NCBI GenBank assembly: GCA_000827265.1
Contig: KN834827.1
Location: 114,545-178,544, forward strand
Reading direction: 5' to 3'
DNA from: Collybiopsis luxurians FD-317 M1
Taxonomy: Eukaryota; Basidiomycota; Agaricomycetes; Agaricales; Omphalotaceae
DNA length: 64,000 bases
The position numbers and the translations under genes are program-made. Positions 24,833 to 38,147 of this stretch are shown here, in pieces (position 1 is the first letter of the stretch; each line of letters begins with the position of its first letter). Under the pieces are notes generated by a model. The model did no database searches. It was given only the letters and a program-made list of their open reading frames with translations, and was not told the DNA's origin.

Positions 24833-26310
24833 TTAAGTGATATCCCTCCTCTCTTGTGCCGCCTCGAGTTCACGCAGCAATTCGGCATTATAATGAACTT
24901 CTTGAAGTAGCCTTTGATGCTGCTCCTCCAGTTGCTGATTTCTGGTTCGAAGGTCCGAAGTTTCAGCTAAGGCCGCCGACAATGCTGCTTCTTTTGATAT
25001 CAAATCAGCTGAAAGTTCTGCCGCATTGCTCCGGCGAGATCGCTGAAGAGAAACAAATAATTTATTAGTTTCGTTGTGAAGAGTGTCAAGTGTTGGAATC
25101 CAGTCTAAAGTCAATCGACGAGAGGTGTAATGCGCAAAATTCTCGTGTGCATTGGGGTGCTGTGCTGCAAGATACAGCCAACACCCAGTTTCTTCACCAA
25201 GTCGTTCGCACTGGTGAGATTAGTATGGGAGAGAATATACACCGGTAGGAGTCACTTACACGGCAAATGATCTTCTCAAGTTCACGGCGGTACCGCCGAG
25301 TAGATTCAGCAACCTCAGTCCGAGCTCCAGGAACTGGCCGGTCCCGAACAATATCTACGCAATGGTTGAGGACAGGAGAAAGCAAATACAAAATACGCTT
25401 ACCCCACGACTGTGATCCTTTGGCTGCCCCCTTCACGTGTCCAAACAAGGGATCCTTCTGAGTTGCGCGATTTCTGCGGGGCTTAGTTGGTGAGGATGAC
25501 AGGAAAGCGGTCGGAGTAGAGGCTAGGGATGACTGGGTGACAGGGGAAGACAAATTGGCTTGTGATTCAGTGTCCCTGAATGGGCTAGAAGGCGGGAGCG
25601 GGGATAGCCTCATGCCAGAGTCGAGCTGGGCGTCGATGGATGTGGTACGAGTATGATGCAGCTCTAAGGGCTCCAAACCATGTAAGGATCCTTGGCTGCC
25701 AATCGGTGGATTAAAGACATTGAACGGATTGGAGAAGGCAGAATTACCGCCGATATGCGGGTGTACTGGTGGATGAAAAACAGGAGTCGGCGCATTGAGT
25801 AAACCAGCAGTGGAGTTGTCGCGGAAGGTGTTACTATTTTCCATAGTAGAAGAACCTCTATCTGCTGGAGGAACCGGTGACTCGGTACGAGTCCTGCTCA
25901 ATCTACTAGTCTGGAGCCCTTGGGCCAGCTCCTCGAGGTGTGCGTATGTAGCATTAGGTGCGACCAAAATGCTGGCATCGACCAAAGAGCGGTACTACAC
26001 AGTGGCAAAATTAGTGTAGGAAGTAACCTGAAAAATGCCGGACAAATGAACGAACCTTTTTTCCATATATTTTACTGTGAACACAGGACGAAGAAGTGAG
26101 AAGGGGAGATCCGATGCATTGCCTACAGTGGCGTGGCTTCCCTTTCTGTGATTTTCCTGGGGATGCTCTAGAAGTACGTGTTGGATTGGCCTTGGACTGG
26201 GAACCACATTTCAAAGGGGAGCGGGACGCTGTCTTTTTTGGAGAAGTAGCTAGAACCCGTTTTCTGGGGGAGTTGGTCGAAGCCTTTCTCTTGGCTGGGG
26301 AACGCCGCAT
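24833..26310 (-). CDS. Basic/coiled-coil protein, head-to-head with KDZ transposase
   Basis: Four exons: 26310-26056, 25994-25403, 25354-25260 and 25210-24833, with introns of 48-61 bp; frames join to 439 residues. The N terminus is strongly basic with SPKK/SPRK-type motifs typical of minor-groove DNA binding and a short Cys/His cluster (C-R-Q-C ... C-V-H, about residues 62-77). The middle is Ser/Pro-rich. The C-terminal part contains 'RYRRELEKIICRCERLGEE', 'AQHPNAHENFAHYTS' and a long coiled coil ('ETSDLRTRNQQLEEQHQRL'). Similar proteins are common and uncharacterised in Agaricomycetes. Position suggests it belongs to the transposon, perhaps as a DNA-binding accessory protein, but this is inference; it could instead be a host gene at the insertion site. 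Confidence 0.7.
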
Positions 26311-26449
26311 AAGAGACAAGAGAAAGTACAGGCTCTAGGATATCTTTTATACTTTTTACCCGTTACCCGCTTACTCAGCAGGAAATCGTTTTTCTGTATG
26401 GAAAAAAAAAAGAATAAAAGCAACCTCACCTTCATACAAACTCGAACTC
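26311..26449. promoter_or_regulatory. Divergent promoter region, 139 bp
   Basis: The interval separates the ATG of the coiled-coil gene (26310, minus) from the first in-frame ATG of the KDZ gene (26450, plus). It has an A-rich run at about 26401-26416. I see no clear TATA element; the assignment rests on the head-to-head arrangement. Confidence 0.45.
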
Positions 26450-29400
26450 ATGAACTCAGCATCATACAATAGAGAGGACAGTCCCGAGCACTTACCGTCA
26501 TTAAGATGCACCGACTTCGATCCTGAGCAAATATTCCACCCCGGGTGTCAGGCAGCCCGGGCTGAGGAAACTGGAATGGTCAGCCCTCAAAAACGGCCTC
26601 GTATCCAGTTGTATCCAAGTGAACGCCAGAGGCATTATCCATCGAAAGGAAAATGTCGGCCTGGCTTCGGGTCTTCTGTAGGCCTTCGGAACATGAATTT
26701 GGAAGAAGAACAAGATGGGAAGGTTGTCGCAGATGGCGGAGATCTTCAGGAGGTTCATCACGCTGAAGATATAGGCGAAGAGGTTGTGGATGATTTTATT
26801 AAGTATTCGGAGGCCGTACAGTCCGAATGCGTAGGTTTTATATGCCTCCATGGTGGATTATTCGCTGTAGAGGGATGGAGCAAGGAGCAGGGACAGGGGA
26901 ATGTAAGTAAGTTTGATTTATGCAAGAGGATGGTACTGACAAATCTAATAGAGTTATTGGTATCACTTTGAAGTCTCTGTCCAGCGGAACCCACCCCGGA
27001 TGTCTTGTCTTTGTCCTGCGGGTGCATGGAACTGCTTCCATAAGCGGTATTATACAATGCATGGGGGTGAGTTGGAGGATTCTACTGAGAATAGTGAGGG
27101 TAGGTATATTCATTTCCTTCCCCAATTTTGTCTGACAAAATCACCTAGGGCCACATCCAATGGTGGTACTTTTTCTCAAAGAAATATTAGGGTTTGATGG
27201 TGATCGAGCCACCCATCTCTTTTCTGTGTGTAAATCAAGTGATACAATTAGTATATCGCAACGCACCATTGTAAAACATGTAGGCTCAGACATAGGTGAT
27301 GGCAGCTGGAAGTGTTCCAGTGAAAATAAAGATGGACCAATGTGTAGTCATATCCTAATTGCACAAAGGTTCATGAAAGGGGATAGTGAAGCAGATGGTT
27401 CCCATAAGATTGCAGAAGGGGTTGATGTTTGTAAGTGCTTTGTCATTTTGAAAGGTCACCACTCATTTAGAACCCATATCATAGCTTCAACCAAACCTTT
27501 TTCCTGGAATTCTTTGCGAGCCATCTCACATCTTCCTATTCTGCCTCCAAAATGGTGTATGCTTCCACATGAGGTGGAATTCTATTCACGCCCTCGCCCA
27601 GTTCAGGAGCCTCCCTCTTTCATCCCACTCTCTGAAATGGCCTCTTGTCCATGTTTGGATGGAGAGCGGGCTTTTTTTAACCCTCTTCAGCCAACTATCA
27701 CTCGGGAGTGTCAACTCTACACCTTGACCCAAGCATTTCCAGTTCAGGTCCAGCTCCAACCATGCCCTAGATGTCCCCCAGAACGTCGATGCTACATTGG
27801 ACCAGAGACTCGGGATATTGGCCTCTTCAATTTCAACAATTCTGCTATATTCACTCATGAATTACTGAATGAATATATCAGTGCGTTCAGCAGCTCAGAG
27901 ACACCATTTGAGCCCTGGGTGCATACAATTGCTCGGCGCTATGCAGAGATGGAACCATGTATTTCATTTGTGGGAGGAGGACTCTTTCGGTCAGTTTGGT
28001 TTACCTATGTCCAGCTTATTCAGTTTGAGGGAGACAAGTCATGTCCAAGTTGTGGAGATTATCCAGACAGCACTATATGGGATGGGGTATCTATTGCATT
28101 TGGACGGAAACATGTGAATAATGAGCTCCAGCCTCCTACTATTATTCAAGCTGATGCTCCAAAACGGCCAAGTAAACCAGTACCCCAACAGGAGTGGCTT
28201 CATGATGCTAAAATGAGGAGAAAACTTCGGGATTGGGTGGATGAAGGAGGGTTGGGGATAGGAGGCAGAGGAGATGCTAAAGGACATGAGTTCAGCCTTG
28301 AAGCTCGAGTGGAATGTGCCAAGGTATTGCAGCTGGAGATATATCCATGGCTACAGTCCCAGGATCCTCATCTCCGCAATATGTTCAGTCGACGCCTTGG
28401 CCATGGAGCAGTCCAGAGTTCAAAAGAATGGGCTCCTGGTAAGGAATATAAGATTCTATTCCAGATTGTAAGTTTGACACAAATTTTGTATTCAATACTA
28501 CTAATGACATAAACAGCTTACTGCAGAAGAGTCAACAATGCAAACAGTAACACACACAAATCTGGATTTTCTGATGAACTTTGTAAATTGCCCCACTAGA
28601 GAAAATCTTCAAGGCTTACTAGGACTCCCATCCCTATATACCATCCTGAAGCTGGAATGTGCCAAGGAAGGTCAATATGCTCCTGAGACACTAGGGGTTG
28701 CAAGGTGGATGTATAAACAGGGCAAGGAAGTTTTAGATGCCTTGCTAGCTATCAACTGTATACCTCTGGAACAGCCTGAAATCAACAGCATGACTATGAT
28801 ACAGAACAGGCAGGAAATTCATGATTGGGAGAAGGTGAGCAATTCTATGATAATGATTGTATTGAGTTGTTTAGTATGACAAACTTTCTAGACAGGGTGT
28901 TGCTATGGATTACCTCAAATAAGAAATTGTCCTCAATATCCTGCACTACCTCATGATGGCAAAGCAGATTTCAGCAAAGAACGTACTGGGTCATGTCGAA
29001 AGTATTATGAGACATACTCACAAAAACGTCTTACTGGTGGAATAATGGCCTGCTGGTGTACCCATAGCATCTGCTATGGTTTTCACTGCATTCCTGTTGG
29101 TGAAGGACGCAATGATGTATTTTCAGCAATCATTATTAGATGGCCCCAGGCACCTTCTAAAGTGGTGTATGATTTTGCTTGTGCTCTGGGCCCTTACTGT
29201 TGGAGTCGAGAACCTGAGTTCTTTGCTAATACTCAGTTTATGATAGATGGTTTTCATGCTCCTGGGCATACAAAATGCTCACCTGCGGCATTCCTGAAAT
29301 CATATTCTGCAGTAAATGCAGATCTTGCCCACATTAACTCTAGTGCTACTGAATGTGGAAACAGTGGCATGACAAGGATTCGGAAGTCAGTCAGTTATAT

Positions 29401-29500
29401 GGTTCAAACTCAGGCAATATTGTACTGTTGGGCATTTATCTCAGTTTGGAACCGTCTTCAAATTCTAAACTTATACAAGAAGGCAGGAAAGTTACTGTAA
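26450..29500 (+). CDS. KDZ transposase with CxC4/CxC5/CxC6-type cysteine clusters
   Basis: Five exons: 26450-26902, 26952-27099, 27149-28467, 28517-28834 and 28892-29500; introns are 49, 49, 49 and 57 bp and all phases agree, giving about 948 residues. Features in order: acidic N terminus; a Cys cluster ('RMSCLCPAGAWNCFHKRYY'); 'GDGSWKCSSEN...MCSHI' typical of CxC4; 'QPCPRCPPERRCYIG' typical of CxC5; 'CCYGLPQIRNCPQYP' and 'ACWCTHSICYGFHCIP' typical of CxC6; then the transposase core with 'VVYDFACALGPYC', 'QFMIDGFHAPGHTKC' and 'HINSSATECGNSG', which supplies Asp/Asp/Glu candidates of the RNase H-fold site. KDZ enzymes are cut-and-paste DNA transposases expanded in basidiomycetes. The frame has no stop or shift, so the copy may be recent or functional. 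The start codon is the first ATG and is not certain. Confidence 0.88.
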
Positions 29501-29599
29501 CTGAGAACTTATGCTACTTGATTTCCTTGTAATAGCTGCCTTACATATATAGTATTTGCTATATTGAACAGGAGACTTTTATGTCTGGAGTGGGTGACA

Positions 29600-30300
29600 G
29601 GCCCACAGTTGAAATTAACTTAAACACTCAGAGTATTTGCTCATCTCTTTTCTTATTTTTATCTGTATTTTTCAGTATATCTTAATACAACATCTATTCC
29701 ATTTGGTATTGTTTGGACCTCTTCAAGTGAGCTCAACTTAATACTTTTGAATTCACCCAGCTCCAAAGTTACATCTATGCCTTGACACTGTTCATATCTC
29801 TTCTCTACTGATAAATACTGCATATTAGGGGTTATGTAGCTCTGATGTCATCAATTTATACCCATTAGTTCCTTAGAAGTTGCCACAATGACATTCCACT
29901 GTACTTTTGTAATTCTGATCTGGCCTTGCTTATAGTTATGTGCACTGGTTTTGTATATAACCTCACAAGTCAGTTCCAATGATCCTATGTTGGAATTAAC
30001 TTGAACATGAATTACCTTGAGCACTCAGTCTATTCACTCATCTCTTTTCTCATTTTGGTCTCTTCTTGCCTGTATTGCTTTTCAGTACATATCAAATACA
30101 GAATCTGTTCTGTTTAGTGACATTTAAACCTCTTGTAAGCTCCAAATTGATACCTTTGAACTCTCACAGCTTTGAAGTCACATCTACACCTTTGTTGCTA
30201 TTCATAGAGTCTCTCTTCTACTGATAATTACTGCCCATTGGAGGTTATATACCTCTAATGTGATCATTTTATACACCCTGGTTCCATGACATACCACCTA
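29600..30300. repeat. Two diverged direct repeats of about 400 bp downstream of the KDZ gene
   Basis: The segment 29608-29885 recurs at 29990-30290 (offset about 397-413 bp). Shared blocks include 'tcatctcttttc', 'cagctccaaag/cagctttgaag' and 'ctactgataa'. A third, weaker copy may lie at 30640-30790 ('gctccaaagtcctgcctatgg', 'cctattgggtgtta'). No coding frame exceeds 83 codons. It could be subterminal DNA of the KDZ element or older repeat debris. Confidence 0.6.
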
Positions 30301-33300
30301 ACAAGGATTATATACCTCTATTGAATTTGGTCACATACATGTCTAATTCTTGCATTTCCCATATCTGAACCTGGTTGTTAACTATTAAGTTCCCCTTGGA
30401 CTTTGTTACTTAGTTGATACAGCAAAACTCAATGTAATCTTTTACCAAACCTACACTATCCAGCTTACCTCCCAATTCTTTTATAAATTCTAGGCAATGA
30501 TCAAAATGAATAAGGAATAATGAGGGTGCATTTGAAAAAGTCTGGAAATAATGAGAGCTGCCAAATGATTTCCTCATTGATACAAAACAGAAGCATTCAA
30601 TGCCCTGAGAGGAGTCATTGAGTGCAAATAGGTGGTTTGGAGTTCCCATATTCGGCACTTTAAATATCCATTCATGCCCACCTTTACTTGCAGCTCCAAA
30701 GTCCTGCCTATGGCTTTATCACTGCTGCTACTACTACTTTGATATTGCCTATTGGGTGTTATTCACTCATATTTGGTCACTCTTGCATCTAGGCCATAGA
30801 TTTCTCACATTTGAATGAACTTATTGCAGCTTCCTCATACATGTATGAAGTCTAACCTTTTGTACCCCATGATCCATTATCAAGCTAGTTTGTTGATTCT
30901 CAATGTAATCATCTATAGCATGCAAGTACAGCACTGGTCCCATATACCATGCTTGGCCACTGTCCTATACAAATACTGCATTGAATGATACCTGTACCTG
31001 TACCATTGCAACTTTTAGGTTAACAAATACAGTATGGGGTATGGGACAGTATCAGCTCATTCTCTATATGGGCATAACAGCATCTATGCAGGTTCTTGCC
31101 AATTATAATATTGCTTTTCTGCTTTATGGTATGAGAATGAGCAGTCTAGGGCCAATCAATGCCAAACTTCTTTTTCATTTACATTTGTCACCTCAGAAAC
31201 TGAATCCTGACCCCCAATATATGGTAGTTAATATAGAAGATTATCTATTAACTTCAACAAAATTATTACCTCTATCCTATATAACAAGAAATATAATATT
31301 GTCAACTGTACAATCCATATATGTACATTCCCAACTGATTGAACTCTAAACATAGGCAACCCTTTACCTCCACTGTATTATGCATGATTGTACCTGTATA
31401 TGGGCATGGTGTTGGACATGCCCTACTAGTAGTCTCCATGCAACCAGTACTTATTGTACCTGGCAAACTCAGCAAGAAACAGGTACTATACTCTAACTGT
31501 ACTTATATGTTGTACACAGGCCCTGTTATATACAGGCACCATGCACACACCATTCACTGATGCTGTTGTATACTGGTACTACTTACTGTGCTGTACTTAT
31601 CACCAATGGTATTATACTATAACTATACCAGACCCGGTTGAACATCATCAACACGGTCATATACAGGTACAGTACTGTACTCATATGGCATGAACACACC
31701 ATACACCAACTGTACTGTTTCTTATGCAATACCGGGTGATGGTAATGCACATATGTGTACAGTACTACTCTGCCGATACTCTGACTGTATATAGGTGCAA
31801 TATATGCCATATCCATGCTCTCACAGGATATAGTTACTGTACAACAGGATGGATACATTTGTTGTAAACTTTTACAGTAATTCTTCATAAATTTTACAGC
31901 ATGGATCACAGTGGAGGTGAACCTCTCGACCATGTGGCATCGGAAAAGGCCACTCTTGCAGCCAGATATTATGTCAATGTTGCCTCTCAGCATCTTTTCT
32001 TGATTATAGTTGACTTCTAAAACTGAAAATCTATACTAAGCAATATGGAGTAGACAAAAGCAAGAGACAGGACATCTGGAGCCTGGGTCCACATTACATT
32101 GCATCCGGATGCAGGTACATTGAGATTGTATTTAGTTCTGTAGAAAAATACAAATTGTTAAAACAATTGAATTTGATTTGTGATTCAAAGTGGTCGCGGT
32201 GGGTTAGTAACCGAGACTAAGGCTCATAGCAAAGGTATGTAAAAATCAGTAAAGAAAAGTGAGCAACGAGGTGGATTGTTCGCTATGTACTTTCTGGAAT
32301 AAATGGGAACCGCATCAGATGATTTTATTATATAGAAGTGATTCAATTCAATTTCAGTTCCAACTCGAATTGCGGCTACGCTAGATCTTCCATGCGTTCA
32401 CTCAATTTTGCAGTTTTACGAATCCTTTGTTTTCTAGACGAATATGCGAAGATATAGGAATACAGATATGTTATCATACATGCACTTCTACAGTGAAATT
32501 TGAGGCAGACTGCCCATGAATTACTCGCAGCAAAAACAAGTTGAGCAGCAATATGCATTTCCCGGTCCGGGATATTATCCGGCGTCCGGTGCATTTGTCA
32601 CGTGTATTGGGCGCTTACCGTGAGTGTTCACCGCCTGTTTCGTAACAGGTCTTTCAACCTTTCGTGTCATGTACATGAATGTCCAAATCGATTATTCGAT
32701 TGGTTCTGGCTGAAGTACATACCTGAAGTAGCTATGTACTTTCAGTCTATTCTGTAAATCATAGTAACAAGAGACTACATCCGAAATGCTGTATCCTGAA
32801 AATTTTGCTCAAGGTGGCCAGACCCTCCATATTCGAATATTGAGAGTGACTCACCTCAGTATAAAACTTGAGGTCAAGGAAGGAGATATGAGGGGTTTGG
32901 CTTACCTTCGTGTCGCGGAACCTCCAGCCAGCGTGGAACTGAAGGCTACAAGGTGGTTAACCGGAAATACAACCCAGCTACGGAGGTAATTTCTCAAATT
33001 TTCTGCGAGGCCCTTGAATCTTGAACGCCCTAGAACCGATGGCTTAGCATGAAACACCGGAAATTTTGACAGCCCTATGATGCCCATGGCATACCCCGTC
33101 CCATTCAGACAGCACCCATCCACCGTTTATGCCCGTCTACTCATGCACCTCACGAACAGTTGTTCAGACCAGCCCACAATGTACATGGCCGAATTCCCTC
33201 TCCCATCACTCCCTGTTACAACAGCAACGACAGCAACGATCTACTGTTGCAACGACCCACCGTTTATGCCCGTCTGGATTTTGGAGCAATTGGGGTTTTA

Positions 33301-34456
33301 CTGAGACGAAAACATGTAAGTTGATTTAATCCTACCTCCATGCCTTCATTGCACCATATCGTATATTGATTTTCGTATGCTATCGCTTTTTAACAGATAT
33401 CACAGGCTATATCTTATTGTTTTCATGAGCTCGACCCAGAGCTAAAGTGTTTAATCTCCGTAGTGCGTAGAAATATCAAGGAGATGGAAGAATTAACCCC
33501 TTACCTTTCAAAACCTCCGGAAATTTATTGCAATTCGAGCTCAGGTTTGGAACTTACCGAAAACTTATCGTTGACATTCGATGGGTTGTTTGTTTTCCAT
33601 GTTTATACAGAGACTTGAGGAACGCTAAATTGAGGAACGCTGATCCTTGGATGTCTGACATTGGACGTAGGTTGCAGAAAGGTGCACTTGGAATACCGGT
33701 ATTCGAGAACAGTGGCAATTAATTATGAATAAGCGCCAAATTTCAATTCAGTAAGCTTGTGTGTATATGTGTGTACGCTGTCTTTTTGTTCTCTCTTCCC
33801 TAACATCACTCTGCCTATTGCCAAACGGAACGTCATCGCTCAAACGGTCGTTTCGCGGGTTTCTTTTTCAGTTGGTATTTTGTCCGGGATTTTTAGCTGA
33901 ACGGACACGCGGTGGGATTAAATTTCAGGAGGGATTTTCGGGTGAGTACCAGTAATAATCGTCTCCTACAGGCGTTGAGCAGGTCATGTACAGCCAGTTT
34001 CAGCTCTCGCAAACTTCCCGAAGCTTTTGGTCCTCAAAATTCCATTGAAGGATCCTTAGTCCGTACCAACCCGTCCAAACTCGGTTTCAGTCTTCGTCTC
34101 AAAGGCTGGGTCAATTTCTCGTGAAGGGACGCATTTCGAGCACCGGGCATATTTAATTTGGTCCAATACTTGCTTTAATACGGTACGATTTGGTTCGTTG
34201 ATGTCCTTCGCCGTTTTCTGACGTTCCAGTGGCCACTGAAGGGTTTTTTACTCCTTATATCGTCCCCCTCCCGCTCCAAACTGTCCAACTCCTCATGGCC
34301 TTGACAAGATCCTACCTCCGCTCTTTCTACTTCGTATCAGGCCTTCTTTGATCGCATAGCACCTCTGCTCGGCGAAATATAGTTCCATGTCGAGGTATCC
34401 TTGGCGCCAAAGGGCTACCCGACCACCTTCTTTCTGTACCGGCGCAAGATATTTTT
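30301..34456. other. Gene-poor interval
   Basis: No gene is supported. The 30.9-31.8 kb part is rich in short degenerate motifs (tactgtac, tgtacctgtat, ccatgcacac) suggesting decayed low-copy repeats, and the frames through it (up to 136 codons) overlap in opposite senses. From 33.7 kb onwards the sequence is more GC-balanced and probably holds the 5' region of the T5orf172 gene. Confidence 0.4.
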
Positions 34457-35220
34457 GTGATGACAGGGCCTTCCAACTCGATTACTCGCCGCCTCCTCGT
34501 GGCGAACATTATTCACAAAGTACCTGGCGGCTTTCAGTTCTATTTACCCAGCGTTGAGACTGTCGTAGCGTACCGGAAGGGTATGGCTTTGGGTTCAACG
34601 GTCACGACTAGCCGTTCTCTCAGCAATCTCACCTTTCCGGGGCCCGCTGAAGACTTTGAACCCGGAACTTACATCGATTTGCGTCGTTGGTGGGATTGGA
34701 CGATGAGTGACGACCTTACGAACTGTCATAACGTTGCAGTCCGATTCTCTGCGCTTCCCACTCAGGCCAACATTCGTAAACGGGCCCATGAAACGCTAGA
34801 GAACAAACTGCATTCGTTCCGTGTTCATCAGACAGATGCCGTCAGATGGATTTATTGGTTCTTCGAACCACCTTACACTCTAAAAATTGGTAAGACCGTC
34901 AATCTAGCACGACGAATGCTTGAGTGGCATCGTAGATGTCCTAATCCACTACGTGTGTGGTGCGGTGCATACGTGGCATCGCATGGAGACAGTCTTGGTA
35001 AGTCGCCAATTCTTTATACGCCCTCATACTGACGCTGTTGGGTTCAGAAATGCTTTCGCATTGGAAAATGGAGCAATTGGCCTACCATCGTCCCTTTGAA
35101 CTGTGCTGGTCCTGTGGTATACCTCACAAGGAAGTATTCGTCTCGATCCAGGGTTTTGAACAGTCTGACAGGCTTGTTTTGTCGGTTGTGTGTGAAGTCG
35201 AGCAGCTGTGGTTACAATAA
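34457..35220 (+). CDS. T5orf172 / GIY-YIG-type protein
   Basis: Two exons (34457-34997 and 35048-35220) joined across a 50-bp GTAAGT...CAG intron give 237 residues. The second half carries the T5orf172 (DUF1766) signature: 'IYWFF', then 'TLKIGKTVNLARRMLEWHRRCP', then across the splice 'EMLSHWKMEQLAYHRPFE' and the closing 'CWSCGIPHKEVFVSI'. This domain is a GIY-YIG nuclease relative and is widespread in basidiomycetes; a DNA-processing role is inferred from the fold, not shown. The N-terminal 130 residues are not recognised. ATG at 34457 is the first in frame; an upstream exon is possible. A frame immediately upstream stops, so I kept this start. Confidence 0.75.
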
Positions 35221-35279
35221 AATTTCATAATTATTCGCTCTTAAATATAGTATCACTTGTACATAGAAATGCAGTCAAC

Positions 35280-38060
35280 AATGAAATGTTTGTTCACGGT
35301 GTCCAAGTGGCTTCAGATAGTGTAGACCCAGAATATTGCATGTTTGTTCAGTGTTGAATGCTAGTTGAATGCTTTTCCGACCTCTGGTTGGTCAATGTGG
35401 TCATTGCATGTGTGTTTGACCACTTAGACTGTTGGTGAATATACCCGAGGTGTGGTCTACGCTACAGGATGGAGATAGTTACCTAGTTTGTTTAATCACT
35501 GCAAATCTGCCCTACAGGATGGAGATGCAACAGAGTAAGTGTTACTAACTGTATATATATTCGGAGGTGTAGCTGAGAGCAAGTTGTAAATCTCTGTATT
35601 TATATGCAGTGGTGTAGCTGCTGAGTCACTGCACATTCACCCTTCAGGATCATGCAGTGATTTGGGACCTGGGCCACTGCAAATTTATTCTGTAGAATAT
35701 ACATGCAGGGACTTGGCACCTAGGCCACTGCAAATCTATTCTGTAGAATATACATGCAGGGACTTGGCACCTAGGCTACTGCAAATTTATTCTGTAAAAT
35801 ATACATGCAGTGACTTGGCTCATGGGCCGTTGCAAAGTATTTCTGTAGAACATACATGCAGTGACTTGGCACCTGGGCCACTGCAAATTATTTCTGTTGG
35901 ATATACATACAGTGACTGGGCACCCTTGGGCCCTGGGTTACTGTTTATTTATTTATAGGATAGAACTACTTGGCACCAGGGGCACTGCAAATTTATTCTG
36001 GAGAATATACATCCAGTGACTTGGGTCCTGGGCCACTGCAAATTACTTTTGTAGAATATACATCCAGTGACTTGGGACTTGGGCCACCGCAAATCTATTC
36101 TGTAGAATCTGCATGCAGTGATTGGGCACCTACTGTAAATTATCTCTGTAGAACATACATACTGTGGCTGGGCATCTGGGCCACTGCACATTAATTTTGT
36201 AGAATATACATGCAGCGACTTGCACGCTTGGGTCCTTGGTCACTGTTTATTTATTTTCAGTATAGATCATCCATGCAGTGACTTGGCACCTGGGCCACTG
36301 AAAATGAATTCTGGAGAATATACATCCAGTAACTTGGGTCCTGGGCCACTGCAAATTGTTTTTGTAGAATATACATACAGTGACTTGGCACCTGGGCCAT
36401 GGCAAATTGTTTCTGTAGAATATACATGCAGTGACTTGGAACCTGGGCCACTGTTTATGTATTTTGTAGAACATACATGCAGTGACTTGGCACCTGGGTG
36501 GCTGCAAATTTATTCTGTTGAACATGCATGCAGTGACTTGGCACCTGAGCCACTGCAATTTTGCTCTGTAGGATATACATGCAGTGACTTGGCACCCTTG
36601 GATCCTGGGCCATAGTTTATTTTTTTTAAATGTAAAATATCCATGCAGTGACTTGGCACCTGGGCCACTGCAAATTTATTCTGTAGAACTTTTATGCAGT
36701 GAGTTGGGTCCTAGGCCACTACCAATTATTTCTGTAGAACATACATGCAGTGACTTGGCACCTGGGGCACTGCAAACTTATTCTGTAGAATATATATGCG
36801 GTGACTTGAGTCCTAGGCCACTGCAAATTAATTCTGTAGAATATCCATGCAGTGACTTGACATCTGGGCTACTGCAAATTAATTTTGTAGAATATACATG
36901 CAGTGACTTGGCACCCTTGGGTCCTGGGTCACTGTTTATTTATTTTCAATGTGGAACATCCGTGCCGTGACTTGGCACCTGGGCCACTGGAGATTAGTCC
37001 TGGAGAATATACATCCAGTGACTTGGGTCCTGGGCACTGCAAGTTATTTCTGTAGAAGCTACATCCCATGACTTAGCTGCTGGGCCACTGCAGATTTATT
37101 TTGTAAAACATACATGCAGCGATTTGGCACCTGGGCCACTGCAAATTTATTCTGTAGAACATGCATGCAGTGACTTTGCACCTGGGCCACTGCAAATTTA
37201 TTCTGTAAATTATAAATGCAGTGACTTGGCACCCTTGGGTCCTCGGCTCCTGTTTATGTATTTTCAATGTAGAACATACATGCAGTGACCTAGCCCCCAG
37301 AACCACTGCAAATTTATTCTGCAGGATATACATGCAATGACCTGGCACCTGAGCCGCTGCAAATTTATGCTGTAGAATATACATGCAATGGCTTGACCTG
37401 GGCCACTGGGAATTTATCCTGTAAAAGATAGATGCAGTGACCTGAGTCCTAGGCCACTGAAAGCATGTCCTGTAGGACATACATGCAATGACTTGTAACC
37501 GGGGCCACTTGCAAATTTATCCCATAGAACTTACATGTAGTGTCATATCCAGTAGAACATACATGCAGTGATTTATGGAGTGATTGCAGATTTGTCCTGC
37601 ATAGAGTGCATACGGTGACTCGGGATCTGAGTCACTGCATCTTTGTTTTGTGGGATGCATATGTAGTGACTACCGTTATATACAATAGGATATGTATACA
37701 ATGACTAAAACCCTGCCTCACTGCAGATATATTCCTTCGGATGAACTACAGTGGAGATCTAGGCCAACGAGTCGGTGAGTTTTCACTACAAAACATATAT
37801 GCAGTAACCCCGCTACTACTGCGTCTTTGTTTAGTGGGGCATCTATTCAATCTCCAAAGACATGGTTCATTGCATATATTTTCTGCAGGATCAAATGCAG
37901 TGCCAGTGGAATAGGTCAAGAATGATCCACTGGATCAGTAATCTCTGGCCTACTGCATCTATGTGCTGTAGAACGTATATACGCTCACTCAAGAGTTAGC
38001 ACGCTATATGTTCCTACAGCACAGTTATACTGCAAGCTCGAAACAGCTAGGGTCATTCAC
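35280..38060 (-). repeat. 50-51 bp satellite array, minus orientation (core region)
   Basis: More than 35 units. On the plus strand a unit reads TGCAGTGACTTGG, then GGGCCACTGCA, an A/T-rich joint, TTCTGTAGAA and TACA. This is the exact reverse complement of the unit at 7.2-9.2 kb. Period is 51 bp in 35700-35860, so open frames with a 17-residue period (for example 35662-35958 and 36220-36615, plus) pass through it. Edges are degenerate (35.28-35.64 and 37.55-38.06 kb). The array ends about 90 bp beyond the stop of the NACHT-WD40 gene. Confidence 0.85.
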
Positions 38061-38147
38061 TGAACTGAAGCAATGCTACTGACAATTAATTGTATGTATT
38101 GTATATAACACTATTGGCTACGATTGAATTAGCCCGCCGGTGGGCTC

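Noticed and set aside
30981..31993. Genes in the 31-32 kb region (frames of 122 and 136 codons)
   Set aside because: Frames overlap in opposite strands, sequence is made of degenerate short motifs, and no protein motif is visible.
35280..38060. Centromere or telomere assignment for the satellites
   Set aside because: Arrays are short (2-6 kb), interspersed with genes, and no telomeric repeat is present; nothing in the sequence supports it.
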